From assembly GCA_021773655.1 (NCBI GenBank), contig JAJFJX010000429.1, positions 1 through 8,693 of the forward strand: a stretch of 8,693 nt of DNA, read 5' to 3'. Shown one piece after another: positions 1 to 4,861 of this stretch. A model generated the notes under the pieces. The model was not told where the DNA came from. It did not search any database and saw only the letters and a list, made by a program, of their open reading frames with translations. Within the stretch, counting starts at the first letter, position 1; each line of letters starts with the position of its first letter. The translations under genes and the position numbers were made by a program. This stretch comes from Panacagrimonas sp. (GTDB lineage Bacteria > Pseudomonadota > Gammaproteobacteria > Nevskiales > Nevskiaceae).

Positions 1-540
1 CGCGGCTATGTCGACTTCGAGCGCCTGTACGCCCTGCATCAAGCGGGAGCTTTCTTCGTCACGCGCGCCAAGCGCAACCTCGACGCGCGGCGTCTGTACT
101 CGGCGCCCACCGACCGCTCGACCGGCGTCCTGTGCGACCAGACCATCGCTCTGAATGGGTTCTACAGCCAGAAGGACTATCCGGGACACCTGCGCCGCAT
201 CCGCTTCAAAGATCCGGAGACCCGCAAGACCCTCATCTTTCTCACCAATCCGACGCAGCTGCCGGCGCTCGCCATCGGCGCGCACTACAAGAGCCGCTGG
301 CAAGTCGAGCTGAACTTCAAGTGGATCAAGCAGCATCTTCGGATCAAGCGGTTCTATGGAAACTCGGCCAATGCGGTGAAAACCCAGGTCTGGATCGCGG
401 TCAGCGTCTACGTGCTCGTCGCCATCGTCCGCAAGCGGCTCAACCTGGACGTCTCGCTGTACACGCTGCTACAGATTTTCTCGCTCACGCTGTTCGAGAA
501 AATGCCGCTACAACAGGCTTTCGAGGGAGAATCAGAGTGA
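1..540 (+). CDS. IS4-family transposase (DDE type), C-terminal 179 residues
   Basis: The reading frame is open from base 1 and ends at TGA 538-540, so the start is outside the window. It is a cut-and-paste DDE transposase of the IS4 family. The fragment opens with RGYVDFERLY, the region that follows the second catalytic Asp in this family. The IS4 signature Y-(2)-R-(3)-E-(6)-K is exact: Tyr96, Arg99, Glu103 (the catalytic acid) and Lys110 of the fragment, within YKSRWQVELNFKWIK. The C-terminal part (AVKTQVWIAVSVYVLVAIV) is typical of the DUF4372/IS4 subgroup. After the TGA the same frame continues as DPPNQLNLFTS to TAA 574-576, which resembles the usual NQLxLF ending of this subgroup, so the TGA may be a premature stop. 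Activity cannot be judged without the 5' part. Confidence 0.85.
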   Translation, partial: RGYVDFERLYALHQAGAFFVTRAKRNLDARRLYSAPTDRSTGVLCDQTIALNGFYSQKDYPGHLRRIRFKDPETRKTLIFLTNPTQLPALAIGAHYKSRWQVELNFKWIKQHLRIKRFYGNSANAVKTQVWIAVSVYVLVAIVRKRLNLDVSLYTLLQIFSLTLFEKMPLQQAFEGESE

Positions 541-572
541 GATCCTCCCAACCAGTTGAATTTGTTCACGAG

Positions 573-590
573 TTAACCGGACAGTAGTGA
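573..590 (+). repeat. candidate right terminal repeat of the IS
   Basis: This 18-bp segment overlaps the TAA that would end the full-length transposase and sits where the right inverted repeat of an IS4 element would lie. No matching left end is present in the window, so the assignment rests on position alone. Confidence 0.3.
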
Positions 591-714
591 GCTCAAACAG
601 CTTTTCAAATCGCTCGGTGTCGTACTTGTTAGTGCATCATCCCTTCTGTAATTTGGCTTGAGCCGATAAGGCGACAGGCCACTCGCTATCCTTTCGTTGA
701 ATTCATTGGCGTGA

Positions 715-1446
715 ATGACGGAAGGAGTCACGAATGGCCTGTCGCGAGACCGGATACGGGAGCTTTGTCTGCAGTGGAGCTGCTCGTCGCCGGAACTGGC
801 AATGCAGCTTCTGGACGCACTGGCCACGACCGTGGCCCGCACCGAGGGGCAGCATCCGGCGGTGCGCGCGGCCGTGGCGTCCTTCGGCTTTGTGTACATC
901 CATCCTTTCGTAGACGGCAACGGGCGCATCTTGCGCTACCTCATCCACGACATGCTCGTGCGTGAGGCGTTTACGCCCCCGGGATTCATCTTCCCGGTCT
1001 CGGCGGTGATCCTGAAGCGCCTGGTCGATTACATGGCCGCGCTGGAAGGACATTCGGAGCCCGTGCTGCGCTTGGCGGAATACCACTTCGACCCGAGAGC
1101 AAGCACCTGGGGCCGGAAAATCCGGGGGTGTTCGAACCGCGCCACCGTCACCCTGATCTCACCGCGCAGGCAGTGTTCCTGATGGACGCCGCGCGGGAGT
1201 GCGCCGAGGTGGCGCTGGTGCAGGAGCTGGCGCATCTGGACCGCATGGAGGGCGCGCAGGCGCCTGCGTGAGATCGTCGATATTGAAGATCGTCGCCTCA
1301 ATTTGTTGTTGGCGATGATTCACCAGAACGGCGGGCAGCTCAGCAAGAACAAGCGTAGCGGTGAGTTTGCTGATTTGGACGATGCTGAAATTGCGTATGC
1401 GCAGCAGTGCTACATGGATGCTTTCAAGAGAGCGCAGAACTCATGA
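715..1446 (+). pseudogene. Fic-family (AMP-transferase type) protein, truncated and frameshifted
   Basis: Fic proteins transfer AMP or related groups from nucleotides to target protein hydroxyls. The first frame (ATG 715, TGA at 1180-1182) carries the full Fic active-site motif HPFVDGNGRILR at 901-936, with catalytic His and phosphate-binding loop intact, followed by the family-typical LIHDMLVR and PPGFIFPVSAVILKR stretches. Near 1093-1135 the homology moves to another frame, which reads HPDLTAQAVFLMDAARECAEV and stops at TGA 1269-1271. Near 1250-1260 it returns to the first frame, which reads REIVDIEDRRLNLLL and then QNGGQLSKNKR, the usual C-terminal helical/winged-helix ending, and stops at TGA 1444-1446. 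Only about 60 residues precede the motif and TGA 712-714 lies directly before the ATG, so the N-terminal half common in this family is missing. Three consecutive parts of one protein in shifted frames mean a decayed gene, barring sequencing error. Confidence 0.85.
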
Positions 1447-1470
1447 CCATTCCCGCTCCGGCGGAGGCGC

Positions 1471-1513
1471 TGCCTGCTGTCGCCAGGCACCGCTTCTGCG
1501 CACCTTGCGCAGA
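1471..1513. terminator. paired hairpins between convergent genes (possible terminator)
   Basis: Two perfect stem-loops lie in the 81-bp gap between the Fic remnant and the convergent cupredoxin gene. TCTGCGCA-CCT-TGCGCAGA at 1495-1513 has an 8-bp stem and 3-nt loop. TGCCTG (1471-1476) pairs with CAGGCA (1484-1489). The stronger one lies 15 bp past the cupredoxin stop. Neither strand has a clear T-run after it, so a role as an intrinsic terminator or an mRNA 3'-end structure is only inferred. Confidence 0.35.
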
Positions 1514-1527
1514 TCCATTCTTGTGAT

Positions 1528-2136
1528 TCAGTCGGCGGTGCCCGGGTAGCGCGGTGCGGTGATTCCCGGAATACCGGGCAGGTCACCGCTGCCTTTGCCT
1601 ACCTTGAGCTGGCCCTTGAGGCCCTTCTCGGTATGCTGGGAAACGTCGCAGTGGACGAAGAATGTCTGGTCGTCGCCCGGAACGATGAAGGTTCCTGTCA
1701 TCTTGTGTCCCCCTTCCACTTCCAGATGAAACATGCCCTGGGCGTACAGATAGGACGGCAGGCCATGCAGCATCCACATGTGCCGGACCTCGTCCTCGTT
1801 GACCAGCGTGACGCTAACGCGGCTACAGGGCGGGACGCGCCACTCATAGTCGCTGTAACCAAAGATCAGCCCTTCGGGTGCGTACTTGTGCCCCACGCGC
1901 ACTTCGAAACTCACGTCTTCGCTGATCTCGGCGCAGTCGCCAGGCAAGGTATCCCCCTGGTTCTCGCCCATGACCATGCCGCGAGCATCCCAGGTCATGC
2001 GATGACCCGGGCCTTCGTGACTCATTCCGGCCCCCAGCACCGGGCACACCCACGCAAACAGCAACATCGGGAGCGCGCGCGCCCGACGGGCTGGGAGATG
2101 ATGACAATGATGGTGGTGCTGAATGGTGGGCAGCAT
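1528..2136 (-). CDS. exported single-domain cupredoxin related to a multicopper oxidase C-terminal domain
   Basis: This 202-residue protein is predicted to bind one type 1 copper in the periplasm. After a His-rich start (HHHHCHH, residues 7-13) comes a basic then hydrophobic signal-peptide-like stretch (ARRARALPMLLFAWVCPVLGAG, residues 16-37, shown as two parts: ARRARALP and MLLFAWVCPVLGAG). The cupredoxin fold covers about 68-180. RHMWMLHG (118-125) sits where multicopper oxidases have HxxHxHG, and HCDVSQHTEKGL (162-173) sits where they have HCHxxxHxxxG(M/L). The inferred type 1 ligands are His119, Cys163 and His168, with Leu173 at the axial place, as in high-potential laccases. His to Met at 122 and His to Asp at 164 remove trinuclear ligands. 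Cys68 and Cys104 could form a disulfide. It starts 4 bp after the preceding gene, so it is the last gene of the operon. Met24 is an alternative start, but no good ribosome-binding site supports it. The electron partner is probably the upstream oxidase (inference). Confidence 0.8.
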   Translation of the reverse strand: MLPTIQHHHHCHHLPARRARALPMLLFAWVCPVLGAGMSHEGPGHRMTWDARGMVMGENQGDTLPGDCAEISEDVSFEVRVGHKYAPEGLIFGYSDYEWRVPPCSRVSVTLVNEDEVRHMWMLHGLPSYLYAQGMFHLEVEGGHKMTGTFIVPGDDQTFFVHCDVSQHTEKGLKGQLKVGKGSGDLPGIPGITAPRYPGTAD

Positions 2137-2140
2137 CGCT

Positions 2141-2671
2141 TCAGGAATCCGGCGCGCTGGTGGTCGATGGCACCGGGGCCTGGACCTGGATCGTACGCAC
2201 TGCCGCCAGGTCGTATTCCTGGTGGCTTGCGTTTGAAATCGTCACCTTGATTTCGTGCTCGCCGGGCTCCAGGTCCTCGGGAACCGCGAGCTCGTACTCC
2301 GTTTTCCCGGCGCCCACCATGGCCTGGAGCTCGCCGTTCAGGTAGATGTGCCAGTGGTCGCCCGACGCGCTCATGCCCTCTGCCCGAATCCGGACCGGCA
2401 GGGTGCTGCCCGCTTCGACCGGCCCCTCGGTGGCCGGCTCGACGATTTCGATCATCATTCCCTCGGGGGCCGCCACCCCGCTGCCGGAAGAAGTGGCCGC
2501 TCTCTGCCCGTGTTGATGATGCCCGGCGTGTGAATCCTTTGCAGCAGGCGGGGTCTCTGCGGCCAGTACCGCCCCGCAGTACATGGGAGAGGCAAGGATC
2601 AGTCCCCGGCCCGCATGCCGCACCCAGCGGCTCAGTGGGAGACACTTGGTCTTGTCCATCATCTTGTCCAT
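2141..2671 (-). CDS. exported His-rich protein with Ig-like domain, unknown function
   Basis: This 176-residue protein carries an N-terminal signal peptide: a basic n-region, then a hydrophobic stretch (GLILASPMYCGAVLAA, residues 23-38) ending in a plausible AxA-type cleavage site before ETPPAA. The mature protein begins with a His-rich linker (SHAGHHQHG, 48-56) that could bind Cu or another soft metal. A compact beta-rich domain follows at about 70-165, containing DHWHIYLNGEL (105-115) and LEPGEHEIKVTI (134-145), as in small Ig-like domains beside periplasmic copper proteins. I do not recognise a named family with certainty. The start at ATG 2671 is chosen because GAGGAG lies 7 nt upstream (2679-2684) and because the signal peptide then sits at the N-terminus. 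An ATG at 2713 overlaps the oxidase stop (ATGA) and would add 14 residues. It is the middle gene of the copper operon; metal delivery or buffering is a guess. Confidence 0.72.
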   Translation of the reverse strand: MDKMMDKTKCLPLSRWVRHAGRGLILASPMYCGAVLAAETPPAAKDSHAGHHQHGQRAATSSGSGVAAPEGMMIEIVEPATEGPVEAGSTLPVRIRAEGMSASGDHWHIYLNGELQAMVGAGKTEYELAVPEDLEPGEHEIKVTISNASHQEYDLAAVRTIQVQAPVPSTTSAPDS

Positions 2672-2678
2672 CGAAAGA

Positions 2679-2684
2679 CTCCTC
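2679..2684 (-). promoter_or_regulatory. Shine-Dalgarno GAGGAG of the His-rich gene
   Basis: GAGGAG reads on the minus strand with a 7-nt spacer to ATG 2671. It favours that start over the ATG at 2713, which has no comparable site and overlaps the upstream stop. Confidence 0.6.
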
Positions 2685-2709
2685 GGTCGGTGGGATTCAT
2701 CGGTGGTGA

Positions 2710-4329
2710 TCATTGCTCCGTGTGCTTCGGTTTCTGGTCATCGTTCCCGTAGAGCTCCGGCATCAGATCAGCCCATACGGACACTTCGCCACGGTAAAAG
2801 GCCGGATCGAAAAACATCGACAGTTCGTGGGCCGTCCGCGGCATACCGTCGCCCCCCAGAAAGGACTCGTAGACGATCATCGTGATGTCTCCTCCCGGAT
2901 TGATGCCATCGGTCGTCACGCCAGGCTCATGGTGATCGTGCATGAACCAGATGCCTTCGCCATAGCTGTGCAGACCATCGTTGACGGTCCGCAGTTCCAG
3001 ATCGACCCGCTGCGCCGCTCCGATTTCGACGACGTCACGCATGATCGGCTGCGCCAGCGGCACGCCGTCATAGTGGGTGACGACCTGCTTGTGCCCGTGC
3101 GCATGCAGGAAATTCGACTCCGAGCCGGAGTTGATGACTCGCAGTTTGATGAGTTCGTCGGGTTTGACGATCAACAGTGAGTCGCGCAGCGTGTACGGAA
3201 AGGAGCGGCCGTTGACCAGGTAATATTCCGCGGTGCGCTCGGCAATCTTGTATTCGCGGTTCATTTCCCGCTCGATCCTGCGTACATCGTTGGATTTCTG
3301 GATCAGGTTGTGCATCTCGCGATCCATTTCCTGGTAGTGCAAGTCATATTCGCGATCATATTTCTCCCGCGAGGCGACCGAGCGGTGGCGGACGCGACCG
3401 GCGCCGATGTTGAGGGTCTGCAGCCAGTTGTTCGGCCGGTTCTCCTCGACGACGAGCATGCCGGACAAACCCATCAGCACGTGGGCCTGCGGCTGCACAT
3501 GGCAGTGGTAGAAGAATGTGCCGGGCTGGCGTGGTGCGAAACGGTAGGTTCGTTTGCCGCCGGGGAGCACCGGCATCTCGCTGATCATCGGCACCCCGTC
3601 ATTGCCCTGACCATCTTCGAGCAGGAAGGGATGGTCCACGCCATGCAGGTGGATGGTGTGCGGAAAGTAGTGACTGTTCTCCAGCGTGAGCTTGATGCGG
3701 TCTCCCTGCTCCACCCGGATCACCGGGGATGGCAGTCGCAGCACAGCGTGCGGCTCGTTGCTCAGGAAGTTGCTCGTGGACATGCCGCGCGTCTTGGGGC
3801 TGAACACCCATAACCCCGGTGTGATGCCGGGCGCGATCGGATAGTGCAGAGAAGGCACCGGAATGTCCGGCGAAAAACCGTTGAGTTCGCTGACCTCGAG
3901 CTTGATCTCGATCTCGTCCGGATCGCCATCGCCATCCAGATCACGGCCCTTGACCACCGCGTCGCGCGCCAGCCGCGTCGCCATCAGAGGCCCCACGGCC
4001 TTGTTGGTCCCGCGCACCACAGCGGCGACCAGTTGTGGATCGTCCGGCAGGCAGGACGGGTCGGCTTCGATCTCGACGCCGTCGACCGTCTGTGCGGCGC
4101 GCCAGGCCACCGGGGCGGATTCCGGGCACGGTGATTCGATCTTGTCGTCGCCCCTGGCCGTCTGTTGTGCGGTGTCCGGCGGGAACGCCGCCCGCCAACC
4201 CAGATAACCGGCGCCGGAAAGCACCACCAGGGCGATCAGCGTCAGCAGAAGCCACCGCTCGACTCCGCCGCGCTGCGTCCATAAGTGCTTTGCATCTCGC
4301 AAGACCATGATTCCCTTTTCCGACCTCAT
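2710..4329 (-). CDS. membrane-anchored two-domain multicopper oxidase
   Basis: Multicopper oxidases couple one-electron oxidation of a substrate (phenols, Cu(I), Fe(II), Mn(II) or others) to O2 reduction to water. Numbering is from ATG 4329 (539 aa). Residues 26-44 form an uncleaved membrane anchor (WLLLTLIALVVLSGAGYLGW). An acidic DLDGDGDPDEIE loop at 130-141 looks like a calcium site. The first cupredoxin domain has HTIHLHG (His224, 227, 229) and HCHVQPQAHVLM (275-286), giving type 1 ligands His224, Cys276, His283 and Met286. After a charged linker (about 312-370), the second domain has HAHGH (409-413) and HDHH (464-467). His227/229/275/277 and His409/411/464/466 make a complete set for the trinuclear cluster. 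Type 1 copper in the first domain resembles type C two-domain oxidases and NirK rather than laccases. The ATG is preceded by GGAGGAG (4332-4338); TTG 4356 and ATG 4308 are alternatives. It is the first gene of the three-gene copper operon. Substrate unknown. Confidence 0.87.
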   Translation of the reverse strand: MRSEKGIMVLRDAKHLWTQRGGVERWLLLTLIALVVLSGAGYLGWRAAFPPDTAQQTARGDDKIESPCPESAPVAWRAAQTVDGVEIEADPSCLPDDPQLVAAVVRGTNKAVGPLMATRLARDAVVKGRDLDGDGDPDEIEIKLEVSELNGFSPDIPVPSLHYPIAPGITPGLWVFSPKTRGMSTSNFLSNEPHAVLRLPSPVIRVEQGDRIKLTLENSHYFPHTIHLHGVDHPFLLEDGQGNDGVPMISEMPVLPGGKRTYRFAPRQPGTFFYHCHVQPQAHVLMGLSGMLVVEENRPNNWLQTLNIGAGRVRHRSVASREKYDREYDLHYQEMDREMHNLIQKSNDVRRIEREMNREYKIAERTAEYYLVNGRSFPYTLRDSLLIVKPDELIKLRVINSGSESNFLHAHGHKQVVTHYDGVPLAQPIMRDVVEIGAAQRVDLELRTVNDGLHSYGEGIWFMHDHHEPGVTTDGINPGGDITMIVYESFLGGDGMPRTAHELSMFFDPAFYRGEVSVWADLMPELYGNDDQKPKHTEQ

Positions 4330-4331
4330 CT

Positions 4332-4338
4332 CTCCTCC
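4332..4338 (-). promoter_or_regulatory. Shine-Dalgarno GGAGGAG of the multicopper oxidase gene
   Basis: GGAGGAG reads on the minus strand just before ATG 4329. The spacer from the GGAGG core is only 4 nt, shorter than ideal, but no better site serves TTG 4356 or ATG 4308. Confidence 0.5.
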
Positions 4339-4365
4339 ATTAGTGTAGTGCTGCAATCTTCAGGG

Positions 4366-4390
4366 ACATGATTCACGGGCGGATTCATGT
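4366..4390. promoter_or_regulatory. candidate operator upstream of the copper operon
   Basis: ACATGA (4366-4371) and TCATGT (4385-4390) are perfect inverted half-sites, 19 bp centre to centre (about two helical turns), and lie 37-61 bp upstream of the oxidase start. The geometry suits a dimeric regulator. It does not match the CueR-type dyad I know, so the regulator is unknown and a chance match is possible. Confidence 0.3.
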
Positions 4391-4532
4391 ATCCGGCAAG
4401 GCGCGGCCTCGGGTCGGCACAACAAAGTACTCCCTCGCAAGGCGGGCGGGCTTCGGGTTGTGAGCCGCCAAAAGCGGGCGTGCAGGTCGCCGACGCGGCC
4501 CGGCCGGCATCCGGACGCTCCCCGATGTCCCA

Positions 4533-4619
4533 TCAGCGCAACAAAATCGACAGAAGGATGCGCCGGTCCTCGATGCGCCGGTTTTCGTACTCCTGATTGT
4601 GATTGTAGGCCCGGATCAC
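4533..4619 (-). pseudogene. possible C-terminal remnant of an unidentified protein
   Basis: The minus strand reads AYNHNQEYENRRIEDRRILL then SILLR and a TGA stop at 4533-4535. The Tyr/Asn/Glu-rich composition with alternating residues stands out from surrounding junk translations and resembles the last strands of an outer-membrane beta-barrel. No matching upstream part is visible. Treat this as a weak suggestion of a deleted gene. Confidence 0.2.
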
Positions 4620-4639
4620 AGCCTGGCACCGACCCACCG

Positions 4640-4667
4640 TCCGGACCGAATGCAGGAGCGGTCCGGA
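4640..4667. repeat. 9-bp perfect hairpin
   Basis: TCCGGACCG (4640-4648) and CGGTCCGGA (4659-4667) are exact inverted repeats with a 10-nt loop. No T-run follows on either strand, so a binding site or RNA structure is more likely than a simple terminator. Confidence 0.45.
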
Positions 4668-4682
4668 ATTCGCCGGAATTCG
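4663..4682. repeat. tandem 10-bp direct repeat
   Basis: CCGGAATTCG occurs twice head to tail (4663-4672 and 4673-4682). The first copy shares its first five bases with the right arm of the neighbouring hairpin. Confidence 0.6.
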
Positions 4683-4770
4683 GCTGCGCTGTTCGGACGG
4701 CTTGCTAAAGTAGCCGCAGTTTTCCGGCCGGTGGCTGTGTCGGAAACCCAGGACGATCACCGCGCGCTGT

Positions 4771-4821
4771 TCTCCCGACCCTAACAGGGTCAGGGGCTGG
4801 TCGGGGTGAGAGACTTTTTCT
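4771..4821 (+). terminator. terminator-like element with alternative hairpins before hisG
   Basis: CCGACC (4775-4780) pairs with GGTCGG (4799-4804), and TCTC (4771-4774) can extend the stem with GAGA (4808-4811) across a 3-nt bulge. TTTTTC follows at 4815-4820, as expected of an intrinsic terminator on the plus strand. GACCCT-AAC-AGGGTC (4777-4791) forms a second, perfect hairpin that shares bases 4777-4780 with the first, so the two exclude each other. The element ends about 41 bp before the hisG ATG. It could end upstream transcription or act as an attenuator. No His-codon-rich leader peptide was found, which argues against classic his attenuation. Confidence 0.45.
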
Positions 4822-4861
4822 TAGGCCCTACATCCGGTCGCCTGCCCTCCCGCCATTGCCC

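Larger units (their letters stand above)
1..592 (+). mobile_element. IS4-family insertion sequence, 3' part
   Basis: This is the right-hand part of an insertion sequence; the left end lies outside the window. It is called from the transposase (1-540) and the short AT-richer tail after it. The right end is placed near 592, where a TTAACCGGACAGTAGTGA stretch (573-590) follows the likely original stop codon; such a position fits a terminal inverted repeat. The partner repeat is outside the window, so the exact end and any target-site duplication cannot be confirmed. The decayed Fic gene just downstream suggests the element sits in a degrading accessory patch. Confidence 0.6.
4330..4861. other. 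532-bp divergent spacer between the copper operon and hisG
   Basis: No complete gene is supported here. The spacer must contain the copper operon promoter (minus strand) and probably the his promoter (plus strand). It holds the ACATGA/TCATGT dyad, a possible C-terminal coding remnant (4533-4619), a 9-bp hairpin (4640-4667), a 10-bp tandem repeat (4663-4682) and a terminator-like element (4771-4821). Several open frames of 60-90 codons exist on both strands but read as low-complexity, Arg/Pro/Gly-rich translations typical of GC-rich non-coding DNA. GCTAAAGTA near 4704-4712 resembles a -10 region for the his side, but I see no convincing -35 at the right distance. Confidence 0.6.

Noticed and set aside
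132..587. A 151-codon plus-strand frame inside the transposase
   Set aside because: It is the shifted frame of the IS4 transposase, which carries the exact YREK signature.
598..640. A minus-strand stretch reading KYDTERFEKLFEL next to the IS end, possibly a gene interrupted by the IS
   Set aside because: The frame is bounded by a stop within a few codons upstream, leaving too little to support a gene fragment.
1633..2250. A 205-codon plus-strand frame opposite the cupredoxin gene
   Set aside because: No domains or ribosome-binding site; it lies opposite a gene with clear copper motifs.
2022..2645. A 207-codon minus-strand frame overlapping the His-rich and cupredoxin genes
   Set aside because: It would displace two well-supported genes and has a low-complexity Arg/Gly-rich translation.
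4360..4629. An 89-codon minus-strand frame upstream of the copper operon
   Set aside because: The translation is Arg/Pro/Gly/Ser-rich without motif or ribosome-binding site and covers the region expected to hold promoters.
4599..4784. A possible his leader peptide ending in the hairpin before hisG
   Set aside because: The frame has no run of His codons and no ribosome-binding site.
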